Positions 48,501 to 59,872 of a stretch of 64,000 nucleotides of DNA are shown here, piece by piece (within the stretch, counting starts at the first letter, position 1; the number at the start of each line of letters is the position of its first letter). The stretch is from Ciborinia camelliae (taxonomy: Eukaryota > Ascomycota > Leotiomycetes > Helotiales > Sclerotiniaceae), in contig JANPYM010000004.1 of assembly GCA_025890175.1 (NCBI GenBank), positions 2,990,800-3,054,799 on the forward strand, written 5' to 3'. Under the pieces are notes generated by a model. That model worked only from the letters and a program-made list of their open reading frames with translations, did no database searches and was not told the origin of the DNA. Made by a program: the position numbers and the translations under genes.

Positions 48501-49456
48501 AGCTTTGGAGATGTATTGAAGTTGGAAACTGCGGGGGCAAATGACGTGGAAAATTCCGATGCAAAAGCATTGTCGACAAAAACGAACCATGGACCCAGGG
48601 AATCGCACAAGGCGACATCTGTTGTACTTCAACAGGGGTCTAGCAGGAACGCCGCCATCTTCCTCTTTCCAGACGGGGCAGGGTCCGCATCTTCATATAC
48701 AGGCCTTCCACAAATTCATCCCACCACAACAGTCTATGGACTCAACAGCCCGTTTCTCAAATCCCCCACGGAATTTAACGGCACGATGGCTTGGGTGGTC
48801 TCCATGTATGTGGAAGAGATCCGTGCAAGGCAAAAAACAGGTCCTTATACACTTGGAGGATGGTCGATTGGCGGGGTCTACGCATACGAAGCTGCTCGGC
48901 AACTAATCATCTCAGGCGAACAAGTACACCGTCTGATACTCATCGATTCTCCATGTCCCGCCAAGTTACCTCCGATGACGCTGGAGACGATCGATCGATT
49001 GGAAAAGCTGGGGACTTTTGAAGGTGTCGCTGGTTCTCGAAATGGACTCTCGTCATTGGTAAGCATCCCGCCGACTGGTGTAAATTATTTATACTAACCA
49101 TGACTGTGTATCAGGTACGCCAGCACTTTCAAGGTAGCATTCGCGCTTTGGAAGAGTATCGGCTGGAGAAAATTCCCGAGGGTAAGAAACCACGCTGTCT
49201 TGCGATCTCAGGAAAACGCGGTGTGCTAGAGGGCACAAACATGAAACAGGAAAAGCTAAGCGATAAGGACGGGTTGTCCGATGCAACCAGCCAATGGTTG
49301 ATGCAAGCTAGAACCAACCGGGATGGTGATGGGTGGGAAGAATGGTTCACTGAATTTGAGCGGATATTTGTCGAGGGTAATCATTTCACGCTGATGCAAA
49401 GGCCTGGGATCAAGGCCGTGGCAGAATTGATATCCGAGTTCGTTGCAACGTCTTGA
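42516..49456 (+). CDS. Non-reducing polyketide synthase, SAT-KS-MAT-PT-ACP-ACP-TE
   Basis: Ten exons join in frame: 42516-42817, 42875-43157, 43213-43827, 43885-43945, 44002-44408, 44592-45071, 45133-45336, 45389-46434, 46520-49058 and 49115-49456. They make 2092 residues. Domains with active-site motifs: starter-unit ACP transacylase ([14 protein letters not shown]); ketosynthase from about 368 (DTACSSS about 537, [17 protein letters not shown]); malonyl transferase ([17 protein letters not shown] about 980); product template (GHSVND about 1307, PYWIDS about 1494); two carrier domains (LGIDSL about 1651, MGVDSL about 1763); thioesterase (GWSIGG about 1913, GNHF about 2067). Every catalytic residue I checked is present, so it should be functional and make an aromatic polyketide. 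The domain order is shared with melanin- and naphthopyrone-type synthases; the product cannot be read from sequence. Nearest neighbours are a methyltransferase gene and housekeeping genes, so it has no adjoining tailoring set. Confidence 0.95.
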
Positions 49457-49855
49457 GCTTAATGCATAGATAGATAGATAGATATCATGGATAATATCGA
49501 TGCCTATTTCCTCGATAATTATTATCTCTTTGGTATCATTGGTACAATTTTGCAGCTCCAATCAAAGGAATCACGCTTCTAGACAATAATAAACCCTCTC
49601 CATACTCCTATTCGACTTGGACATGATTAGTAGCAGCCATCACTTGTTGGCATTATTATTAGTGAACAACAATAATAATGACTTTGTATTGGGTATTTTA
49701 ACTCGTATTCTTACATATTTGCCCTATCATCCCAACCCGGCTCCTTCACCATGACCCCATTTTATACCATCTCCAGTAGCGATCCAAAGCCCTTGATCTG
49801 GCAAGAATTTCTCTATACTTCCAGCACAATACTATTTCCATATCCGAGCCACTGC

Positions 49856-50987
49856 TTACACTCTTGTGAGTCCCCACATGAAGATCAATTGTACAGGGTA
49901 TGAGTAGATGAAGAGAAATTGTGTCCTTCGGCTCTTCTGCGATCGTGCTACGGTTTGCATGGTACCTCGCTCATCTGTCGAGTTTTCGGGAAGTAGTACG
50001 TATTTCAAGGATCGTAACTATTTTGTCTGTGTTAGGGGCATGTAAAAGATCAATTTTAGGGGAATGGACATACCAGGAACAATGCGTTGGCGAGAAAAGT
50101 GTAGCCGAAAACAGTCCATCCAATCCATCCACCAGTTCCCTTTCCACCATTGATAATCTCACTAACAACCAAAGTAGCGATAACTCCAACAAACTTGTAT
50201 CCGGAGTATGCGACCAAATCAAGTAGCTGAGATTCGTTGGAAATAGATAGGAGGTAACATCCAAGCTTCAACCCCAAAATTTCAATAAAGACAATAAAAA
50301 ATGCCCATCCTGCCGTCGACCCAAGAAGCTCTGGTTGAAAGGCCCCTCGAAGACCAGCTAGAAGTGTTGAAAGGAGAATATATGTTACAAGTGCCATTAC
50401 TATGAACATATTAGCTCAATGATCTTGCGCGTGGGTCAATAATCATACCTGGAATATACATATCCGGACTATTGAGATCATCTCTAGGAGGCAAGAACCA
50501 CCCTTCTTGACCGCTTGGACCGATCGACTGTTTTCTTGACCAAGGCTTGTGTCTCCATGGGAATAGGACCAAAAATAACTTGTTGACCACATATCCATTC
50601 GAAACATTAAAGTAATGTTTGAGCGCCGAAACATTGACATATCGATTGAACTATTTCCCAGTCAGAATTACATTTTCCTTTCCATTCCCTCATGCTACTG
50701 ACGTTTTGTTCCACATATTCTGTTCCATGTTTTAAGGCCGTTTGTCCAACTTGAAATCCCATTTGCGCCGTAGGGTCATTTATGAAGCCTCCATATGCGC
50801 CAAATGCACCAGCACCTCCCGGAGCTTGAGGTTGATAGGGATTTCCATATCCTGTCTGATGCTGTTGTTGCGGGACTGGCGGGGGTGGTGATCGTAATTG
50901 GGGTACTGTCGAGACATGTTGAGGTACGGGGTGATGGAGAGGGGGGGAATTGGCTGGGGGAAAGTTCCCATAATTTGATCTGTGCAT
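49856..50987 (-). CDS. YIF1: Yif1 family Golgi/ER membrane protein
   Basis: Four exons, 50703-50987, 50449-50650, 50074-50399 and 49856-50017, give 324 residues. The N-terminus is Pro/Gln-rich and cytosolic. Then comes the conserved GFINDPTAQMGFQVGQTA...GTEYVEQN, the region FNRYVNVSALKHYFNVSNGY, PWRHKPWSR and a string of about five membrane segments ending LFIYSYPVQLIFMWGL. These match Yif1, a COPII-vesicle protein that works with Yip1 and Rab GTPases in ER-to-Golgi traffic. All introns are short and canonical. The start at 50987 gives a typical N-terminus. Confidence 0.92.
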
Positions 50988-51447
50988 ATTTGAGATGTTG
51001 CAGAAATAGACAAATAGTATATCTGCACCGGGTAAGAGAAGAGAGTATGAGTGAGATTGAAAATATTAAGGAGGTGGAACTTGGTATGGTTATGGTTGTC
51101 ATGGATAGATTCATAAGTGAGAATCGCGTTCAGGTCGAACACATTTCCATAAAGCACGGAGCTTGTATGGCTGCTATAAAGGATCAACGTGGCCGCTTTA
51201 TCAGTCGAGGTTTATCGTCTTATCGGTGATGCTTGGCACAATATTTCCCATAACTACTAGTAACTACCTACTAGTATAATAACGTAGCGCGGCGCACTTT
51301 AATCATTAGAAGGAAAGTGTCCATATGAATCCATAATCTTCTTTCATGTCCCTTTTTTACTAATTGCGACGGCGCGACGGCGACAATATATTTTACATTT
51401 TACCAAGTCTTTTTTCTTACCATTGTTACGAATTTCGGATACTCAAC
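50988..51447. promoter_or_regulatory. Shared upstream region of YIF1 and SRP101
   Basis: The 460 bp between two divergently transcribed genes must hold both promoters. Both products serve the early secretory pathway, so common regulation is plausible. An ACTAGTAACTACCTACTAGT inverted-repeat-like stretch lies near 51255-51278. No factor site is assigned. Confidence 0.45.
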
Positions 51448-53610
51448 ATGTTGGATACTTTTGAGATCCTGACGACTTCTGGAGTTGTACTCTGGTCAAA
51501 ACAATTTTCCCCGGTCAGCCCTGCCGTTATTAACAGCCTTATTACGAATGTCTTCATTGAAGAACGGACCTTACCCGGAGCTGGAGTTACAGATGATGTT
51601 TCTGCTGCGAGGAATCCCCCTTTTAAACACGATCAACATACTTTGAAATGGACGACCTGCAAAGAATTAGGCTTGATATTTGTGGTATGCAGAGCTAGCT
51701 TTGTGGCGTGGCGCAACTTATTCCTCGGGGTTGCTGACTTGTCATGCTAATTTATTTCGCAGGTTGTTTATCGGTCCTTGCTACATCTTTCATGGATTGA
51801 CAAGCTGGTGGACAATGTCAAAACAATCTTCGTGGATCTATACGGCGATCAACTGAAAAAACCACATACAACCGTTGTCGAATGTCCCTTTGACGAATAT
51901 TTTGATCAACAAGTGAGAGAGCTGGAGAAAAGTGCTTTGAATCAAGATGCTAGAGTTGCAGAGGCTTCTGCGTTTGAAGAGTCAATCCCCTTGGTTTCTA
52001 CAACTTCCGACGATGAACCCCCGCCATTGCCTGGATTACTCTCGAGAGGTATGCGCCAGACAAAGAATGATCTAACCGGAAATTTACTGACATTTCCCAG
52101 GACAGTCTAAGAAGAATGTCAAAGACTTCACTTCGACCGAATCGACGCCTATTGGAACACCTAACTCACGGCCGAGCACACCTGCGAGCCATATCTTGAG
52201 CGCGAAAGCAGGACCGGGTGGAAAAGTTTCTAGAAGGGCTAGAAAAGCTGCTCAAACCCCTACGTCTGCCTCATCCGGCGATGAGTCTCACAAGAAAGTC
52301 AAAAGTGCGAAGACTGGACAAAAGAAGGGAAGGAAGTGGGATGCGGAAGGAATGGTAGATGAGGATAGTGATACCCCACTCGACTATTCTGCGCCTGCAA
52401 ACGGTGCTACTTCAGGAGAAGATGAGGGTCGCCCTGGCGCCGTAGAAGGAGTAGAACAAACTTCATGGGGTTCGAAGACTGGCAAGGGGCAGTTCGTATT
52501 GAAGGATCTTGAAGACGAAGTACACTCAATTTTAAATTCCGCAAATGCCAAAAAAGCGGAATCTAGCACTCCATCGACTGGCCTCGTGGGTTCTAGTTTC
52601 AGTGCTATTGGAGGATTATTTAGAAATGTTGTTGGAGGAAAGACTTTGACCAAGGAAGATTTGGATAAAGCCATGAAGGGAATGGAGGATCACTTGTTAC
52701 GAAAGAACGTTGCTCGAGAAGCGGCTATGAGATTATGCGAGGGTGTAGAGCGAGAATTAATAGGGGTAAAGACCGGAAGCTTTGAGAGTATGTATTACAC
52801 ACCTATTGATTATTCGAGCATCACTAACCATTTTCAGGCGTCCAAGCAAAAATCGCAACAGCCATGGAATCATCACTGAGGAAGATCCTCACACCTACTT
52901 CATCCCTTGACCTCCTTCGAGAAATCGATGCTGTCGTCTCACCTCCAGCTTTGTCATTAAAGAAAAAGAGACCATACGTCATGTCAATTGTCGGAGTCAA
53001 CGGTGTTGGCAAATCCACAAACCTTTCGAAGATTTGTTACTTCCTTCTACAAAACAAGTACAAAGTCCTTGTCGTAGCTTGCGATACCTTCAGATCCGGA
53101 GCCGTCGAACAATTAGCCGTGCACGTACGAAACTTAAAGGAACTCACGGCTAGAGAAGGTGGCCAGGTAGAATTATACCAAAAGGGATACGGAAAAGATG
53201 CTGCCAACGTAGCCAAGGACTCGGTCTCATTCGCCGCCCAAGAAGGCTACGACGTAGTCCTCATCGACACAGCCGGACGTCGCCACAACGATCAACGACT
53301 CATGTCCTCGCTTGAAAAATTTGCCAAATTCGCCCAGCCCGACAAAATCCTCATGGTAGGTGAAGCCCTCGTCGGAACCGATTCCGTCGCGCAAGCCCGA
53401 AACTTTAACACGGCGTTTGGTCAGGGGAGATCGCTGGATGGCTTCATCATTAGTAAATGTGATACCGTGGGTGATATGGTGGGGACGCTGGTTAGCATGG
53501 TTCATGCGACGAATGTTCCGGTCTTGTTTGTGGGCGTGGGTCAACATTATAGTGATTTGAGGAATTTGAGCGTTAAGTGGGCGGTGGAGAAATTGATGAT
53601 GGGAAATTAG
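51448..53610 (+). CDS. SRP101: Signal recognition particle receptor alpha subunit
   Basis: Docks the SRP-ribosome complex at the ER membrane by pairing its GTPase with that of SRP54. Exons 51448-51684, 51763-52048, 52101-52787 and 52838-53610 give 660 residues, the usual fungal size. Residues 1-130 are the SRX domain that binds the beta subunit (MLDTFEILTTSGVVLWSK). A charged Lys/Ser/Glu linker follows (about 180-330). The N domain starts near 360. The G domain carries GVNGVGKSTN (about 455), DTFRSGAVEQL, DTAGRR, SKCD and the closing GVGQHYSDLRNLSVKWAV. Everything is intact. It is divergently paired with YIF1. Confidence 0.97.
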
Positions 53611-54116
53611 GGGAGGGCCTAGTTTAAGTCTTGGTCTGAATCTAGTATCTACCTACCTAGTTACATACCTAATTCGATTCGAAAAGGATCAGTATTTCTC
53701 CTTCGTGTATATATAGGTCGTTCGTTCGATTCGACGTATATTATATGATATAATGATGATGGCATGATGGCATATTTGCTTGCTTACTTGCTTGCTTGCT
53801 GGCTTGCTTGCTTGAGTGTCAAATATAATGAATAGGTATGAATAGGTATGAATATGAATATCCATGCAAATATATACCAAATCAGCACTTTTTATCACGT
53901 TTTATCCCGTCCTATCTATCTTTCCTTTTCTCGTCTCGTCTTGTCTCGTCTCATCTCGTCTCGTTTCGTCTCGTCTTGTTTCGTCTCTTTTGAAAACATT
54001 TTTCGGGCCGTGAATGCGAGGTGAAGGTGAAAGTGAAGGTGAAATGGAATTGGGAAATTGGGAAATTGGGATATTGGGATATCAATCTGGAATGTTGTAA
54101 GAAATAGGTAGGTATG

Positions 54117-54180
54117 GAGGTTGGTAGGGAGGTAGGGAGGTAGGGAGGTAGGGAGGTAGGGAGGTAGGGAGGTAGGGAGA
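54117..54180 (+). repeat. 8-bp microsatellite AGGTAGGG
   Basis: About seven perfect head-to-tail AGGTAGGG units. G-rich strand spacing of G3/G2 runs could support quadruplex folding; this is an inference. Confidence 0.8.
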
Positions 54181-54436
54181 GATGGGATAAGGGGAGGGAA
54201 GGGAAAGGGATGGGATGAGATAGTAAGTTGGTGCAGGTGGTAGAAAGTGGGGTGGATTAGTCAGCAGGATTAGGTTTATAAGCTTAGGTAGTTCATGCAC
54301 TAATGCCCTTAGGGGTATGGTGTGTGGTTCAATGGTAGCATCGTTGCTTTTAACCTTCAAGCATTTTCTGTGGTGTTTATTTGATATTAATTGAGATGAG
54401 ATGAGATGAGATGGGATCTTGGTGAATATGAATGTT

Positions 54437-54568
54437 AGGTTGGTGAATAGGTTGGTGAATAGGTTGGTGAATAGGTTGGTGAATAGGTTGGTGAATAGGT
54501 TGGTGAATAGGTTGGTGAATAGGTTGGTGAATAGGTTGGTGAATAGGTTGGTGAATAGGTTGGTGAAT
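54437..54568 (+). repeat. 12-bp minisatellite, 11 units
   Basis: AGGTTGGTGAAT is repeated eleven times without change. Because 12 is a multiple of three, the minus strand stays open and reads His-Gln-Pro-Ile throughout, but nothing suggests it is translated. Confidence 0.88.
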
Positions 54569-55030
54569 CAAGGAGTAGCTTAGCGAGAAGAGATGGGATG
54601 ATATGCTTTATTCATGATATGAGTGAGTTAGTGAATAGCTAGGTAGGTATCATAATTTGAAACTTGAATTTTTGGAATTATATTGAGATGGTATTAATTT
54701 ATATTATAGGTATCGTATCCCATTTCATTCTGTTATACAGACGATAGATGTACTGTTACATATACAGTATTGACTTGACAATTGAGACGATGCAAATGAT
54801 GCAATAGGTATAGGAGTAGCTAGAGGGGTTAGAAAATGATATGAAGGGGGTTAGCGAGATGAATGGGGCGGGAATTGGTGTTGGTATATACCGTATTAGA
54901 CCCCCAATACGCGCCACCGTTTTACGGTAGAATACTAATCCCAACACTGCCTTTTATCACCAAGATACCGTCATGGAACACCAACCTTGAGCTCAGATGA
55001 CCCCATTTCCATCACACCAACACGAAATAA

Positions 55031-56780
55031 TTAGCTCAGTTCAAGCGCATCAACATTTTCACCACTGTCTTGTGTAGTAGTCTTTTTATCCTCATCAATA
55101 CCATACTCTGTCTCCAGCTCTTTTCTCAACTCTAAGCTTCTCTCCGCTCCAACGACAAAGAACCCAACCAGACTAAAAGCCAATCCAACCCACCAGATCG
55201 TTCTCAAGCTCTTCACATAGACCTGTACCACTTCATTCCACACGTTAGCATCGTATTGTCCTCGTACCTCATGAACATGACTCGCGAAAGAGTATGCGGC
55301 ACCATCTTCTAGCTCCTTCTGTAGCATTGAAGAAGATATACTGGACAGATTCTCGTTGAATTTGGAGTTGAAAATGATGGAAGCAATGGTGACACCCCAT
55401 ATGTATCCGAACGTTCGAACGAAACTGTAGGCTGCTGATGCCGATGCGACATCAGATTCAGGAAGGCCAGCCATGATTGCAGGGAGCAGAATAGAAAGGA
55501 TCATGCCTGAGCCAGCGCTCGCAATCAATTGAAAGAAAGCCCAGGCGACTTTCGATGTACTTCCATCGAGGAGAGTGAAAAGACCGAAGCCAACAGCTGA
55601 CAGTGCAAAGGCTGTTGCGTGAAGAGGTCGATAAGCACCGAGCTTGCTGAGAAGTATACCAGACATGGTGGCAAAGACAAGAGTACCGATAGCAAATGGG
55701 AAGAAATTAACCCCGGAGTGAAAGACTGTAGTGCCTAAAACAGCCTGAAAGTATATAGGAAGGAAGTATGAGATGGCTTGAAGTAGGACCGACGAGAGAA
55801 ACGTCAAGACAAATGCAGCTGCAGAAGTACGATTGCTGAACAGGCGGGTAGGCACGCTAACACGGATATATCAGTCAGTTGTATTCAGATAAACCTGTAT
55901 TGATATGGTTTAAGGACCCCCACCTGGGATTGCTACTGAAATGTTGCTGGATATGAAAGGTAATCCAGCCAAGTATACCCAGAACAAGAGGTAAAATGAC
56001 GCGCCAGGAAGACCATGGATGCTCGATGCCGCCCATGACCAAGGCGAGAAGAACAGAAATTATGCTCGGGATGAAGATGAGGTTTCCAAGATGATCCAAC
56101 TGAAGGAACTTAGACTTCTGGCTGTTATTGGTAGTGTATCCGCCCTCCTTTACACGCATAAATAAGAGAATAGCAGCAAGTGCTGCACCACAAATTGGAA
56201 TGTTGAGGTAGAAAATCCAACGCCAATTAGCTTGTGCTAGAGCACCACCCACAACAGGGCCTAAAGCCGCCGCAACACCGGACCAGGAAAACATCAGGCC
56301 CAGGTATTTTCCCCGCTCTTTCAGGCTGACAAGATCACAGCAGACGATATCAAGCAGCACATATATACCACCAGCCCCAACGCCTTGGATTGTTCGACCA
56401 GAAATAAGCATACTGGGATTACTAGCCCCCCCTCCAATCCCACTACCTAATGCAAACAACATGGTCGATGCAATAAGGGGCTTACGACGGCCAAAAAGGT
56501 TTGCAAGTTGACCGAAAAGCGGTTGAAATACAGAAGATCCGAGAACAAAGGAGTTGGCAATCCAGACATACTCTCTGGAGCCACCGATTTCTGCAGTGAT
56601 GGTAGGGAGAGCAGTCGTTATGATAGCAACATCGAGGGCAGAAATAAAGGAGAGAAGACAAAGAGCGACAAAGATGCCCCAGAATCTAAACGTATGAGCT
56701 GTTGCTGCGCGTGATGGCAAAGGAGCAGAGAGGTCCTTCGTGATATTTGAATCCGAAGCTGTATTTTCAGCCATTTTCAT
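55031..56780 (-). CDS. MFS transporter, DHA2 (14-spanner) family
   Basis: Proton-driven efflux pump of the plasma membrane or a vesicle; fungal members expel drugs or the cell's own metabolites. Exons 55924-56780 and 55031-55856 give 560 residues, usual for the family. Signatures: motif A GQLANLFGRRKPL after segment 2, RTIQGVGAGGIYVLLDIV, the motif C-like GPVVGGALAQANWRWIFYLN, and the later LPESDVASASAAYSFVRTFG. About 14 hydrophobic spans are readable. The C-terminal tail is acidic and polar. The start MKMAEN is chosen because upstream codons lack similarity; ATG 56774 is equally possible. It is followed by P450 relics and a flavoprotein gene, so it could be a leftover metabolite-cluster exporter. 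Confidence 0.93.
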
Positions 56781-57581
56781 AAACGTGCAAATGGTCAAGT
56801 AAAACAAGATAATGGCGTGAAAATCAAGAAAACTGCAAGAGATGTAGAAAAAGAGAGGGAAATGAACGAAGAAAAGTAATGAGAAAAAGACATGACGGAA
56901 ATGGCTGCCAGGGGATATCACAATTTAACCTAATATTAAAAAGAAGGAATTGGTGTGTGTTTGTGATGTGTTGGATTATTTTCATTTTACAGGTACTCTA
57001 AGGTGCCGTGTAAGTGCATATAAATCAGCTCCGCCCTCGCTCTTCAACCGTTTTCGTCAGAAGATGTTGGAATACCTACATGTTTTGCAGGGTCAGATTA
57101 CACCTAACTGGGATCTTTTGAGCCCGAACCCATCTATCGGTACAATCATGTGACCGTATAGGCCGTACTAACGCAGGAACTAGCACTTCAACATCTCTAT
57201 ATAAGGGATCACTTTAGAATAGCATTATAGAAATCAAGAATCATCATACATACATACGTTTATAACATAAAGTACTTTACACTTTGAACCCACCAAGTTG
57301 ATACCAACACCATCCACTCTGAATATTCGTAATGGGCATTATAAAACATGATTCATTTCATTCTACTTCGTCCTATTTACCCTTGGGTCAGCCGACAAAA
57401 TTGGCCCCAAAATTGTAGGTGACAGTGAGTAGCCTTATGCACACCAACTAATCAAATACCTAATTGAGGATCTCACACCCACTGTTCTTGGTTGGCAGAG
57501 CCCGAAAACTACTACAGACGACGATTATCTACCTAAGCGCCATATTGCAATCTTTTCAAAGCATTGAAGAACGCCAATACT
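56781..57581. other. Intergenic
   Basis: Transporter upstream region. The long frame that continues past ATG 56780 to 56921 is probably leader. No other gene was seen. Confidence 0.35.
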
Positions 57582-57930
57582 TCAATTCACGTGTGTTCCT
57601 TGCCGTCTACGGACTCGTATTTTACCCTTGTCCGACGGCATCTTTAGTGAGATTATGTTTTTATGCTTTGGTGTGACCTTGAGATGCTCAATTTTGTAAT
57701 TCAATAGAGTATGCGTAAGAAAGACTTTTATTTCATTCAGGGCCAAAAGTCGCCCAGGACAAGCGTATCTGCCAAAGCCAAAGCCGAGAAATACATCATC
57801 AAGAGTGACGGTTGATTTACTCTTATTCTTATTCTCGCTGGTTTCTTTTCCCGTGGCTCCCGAAGGGCGTCTTCAATACTCTGCTTCCTGTAGATCAACA
57901 ACGATGTGAGGAGGACGTCCCAAAACACGT
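57582..57930 (-). pseudogene. Cytochrome P450 C-terminal fragment A
   Basis: Minus-strand reading gives STVTLDDVFLGFGFGRYACPGRLLALNE, of which GFGFGRYACPGR is the canonical haem-thiolate loop, then a plausible P450 C-terminus ending THVN and TGA at 57582. Upstream an in-frame TGA interrupts the text within 40 residues and no I or K helix can be found. Only the last 100 or so residues of a P450 remain. It points away from fragment B. Confidence 0.72.
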
Positions 57931-58079
57931 ATGTTTAAATCTATCCCCCATTCCTACCGCCAAATATCTCTATTTTCAGTCAGTGTTCTGAAAATACAAG
58001 GCCGATTGTATTCAATGGATCAAGGAGACATCGCCACGACAAAATCCGTGGTCGGCCCAACGTATTGTCCACGAATTGA

Positions 58080-58900
58080 TGGCTATCTGGTTTGGTTTTG
58101 TGCACGCCATTTCTACATTAAGTTTTGCAGTAAATTTATTTATTTGACTCCTGACTGTTGTTTCATATCAAACAGAAACTTTTGCCATACACGACCATTG
58201 TATATGTCGAACCTCTACGCAATGAATGCAGGACGCAATACAGTGAATTCGAGTGCACCAGCCAAGGCCTTCCTCTCCTCGATAGTTTTCTTACGGAATC
58301 TGCTCGTATGATGCCCGTTGAATCAAGTATACCAGTGAACTCCTTGCAAACTCTTTTATCGTTTTCAACATATGCTGACTAGAGTCATGAGCACTCGCCG
58401 CTGCGCTCTTCAACCATTTACGCTCTCGGATGACACCAAGCTTAATGTCGGTGACTGGGCCTGCACTCCCGTGAAAGCTATAATGCACCATCCAAATGAT
58501 TACCCTGAGCCTTTCGCATTCAACGGCTTCAGATTTGTTGATCCGGAGCTTCTAAGCAAGTTGAGCGAGACTGATAACTTCGATACTCTAAAGACTGCCC
58601 CGTCGAAACTTACTGATGTGAACGATGCATGGCATGTGTGGGTAACTGGGCGAATGGCTTGGTATGTACACCGACCCATTCCTTAATTTTGTGCACTTCT
58701 GCGAGTTCTATGGAAACTAATTGGTGGTTTGCTGCAGTCCCGGGAGGTGGTATGCAGCGACTGTTCTGAAGGTTATCACCGGTCAGATAACCATAAACTA
58801 TGATTGTAAACTGGTTGACACCAACGCTAAGCGCTGGATGGCATGGAGGTCAACCATGGTGCCAAAACCAAGCACCATGGTGGTTTTCACCGAGCTCTGA
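58080..58900 (+). pseudogene. Cytochrome P450 C-terminal half, fragment B
   Basis: Readable P450 order: AIWFGFVHAISTLSF (I helix region), GLPLLDSFLTESARMMPVES with the K-helix ExxR (ESAR), STRRCALQPFTLSD, GDWACTPVKAIMHHPNDYPE, FNGFRF, DAWHVWVTGRMA, then across an intron (about 58661-58738) the haem ligand in CPGRWYAATVLKV, and a stop at 58898-58900. Introns near 58122-58176 and 58330-58383 would also be needed. The N-terminal half (membrane anchor to I helix) is absent. Usual FxxGxxxCxG is here VWVTGRMACPG. Without an N-terminus it cannot be a working P450, though transcription is possible. Confidence 0.75.
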
Positions 58901-59872
58901 ACTGTCGGACAACCTTATAAGTTGGAGGTGACCTGTGTCCTTAAACTACGAGTGCAATTTCATTGCAAACTTCAATCTCTAACAATCCTCCTATCTGATC
59001 CAAAATTGAAGAGCATTATTTTTTACTATAAATAGATTCGTTCATTGGTTGAGGAGATTGGAAATCATGGCATAAACACAAGTATTAGATTAATTCCAAA
59101 AACATCAAAAGGTACTCCAGAAAGGGTGAGAATAGATGCGATTTGCTCCCACTGCTCAGGGGTTTTGCATCTGAGTAATATTCCCGCTGAAGTGGTAACC
59201 AATTAGGAATAGCGATAACAAGGTCTCCTGTAGCACGCCGAAAAGGTACTTTCGTATTACTAAAATGACTAGAGGCAGAAAGCCTGCGCCGCACGCTTAC
59301 TGAAGTTGAGCAATATCCCTGAATAAATTACGGCATGTTTAAAGCAATCATGACAAGTAATTGATAACAGGTACTTAATAGGCACCCAGATTAGCGAGGC
59401 TTCCGATGTACCTTTAATTAACACCATCCTTACATGAAAATTTAACAAATCTGCAGCAAAAGTAGGTGTATCAATCTTAAGCGCGTACTGTGCAGTTTTA
59501 GTTCATGTACATCGTATACTACAAAATTACCAACCAATACCAAACAACTGCAACGACATGTGAGGCTAAATTCTTAAGCGAACAACTGCTCCGATACTAC
59601 CAATCAAGCTTTCGAAAGGAAAACTGCAACTGTGCCGCTTCCTTGCATTCACAAATATTGTTGATATTATTATTGCGTATCGAGCTAGTGTATGTAGAAC
59701 TATTTTATATCAACAACAAATAACAGCACTCTTGCTAAGATGACCGGAATGATATTCTTCTTAAGGGTCTACTTGTGTCCCTACTTACGTTTCTGTCCCT
59801 ACCCAAGCTACTTCCTGAACTGATCCCTGTCTTTCACTATCATCCGTCCCCAAACGTCTCCAACTAGAGATC
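58901..59872. other. Intergenic
   Basis: No gene seen. The last 150 bases form the promoter of the flavoprotein gene, with a C/T-rich stretch before the start. Confidence 0.4.

Larger units (their letters stand above)
53611..55030. other. Satellite-rich spacer
   Basis: No gene. It includes a (CTTG)n run near 53775-53815, a degenerate (TCTCG/TCGTC)n run near 53930-53990, the AGGTAGGG and AGGTTGGTGAAT arrays listed separately, and TGAGA repeats near 54393-54412. A sequence near 54320 resembles the A box of a tRNA but has no B box. Confidence 0.5.

Noticed and set aside
54316..54380. Possible tRNA gene
   Set aside because: TGGTTCAATGG fits an A box, but no B box or closing acceptor stem follows.
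54377..54571. His-Gln-Pro-Ile repeat protein on the minus strand
   Set aside because: Purely the translation of the 12-bp minisatellite, without flanking coding sequence.
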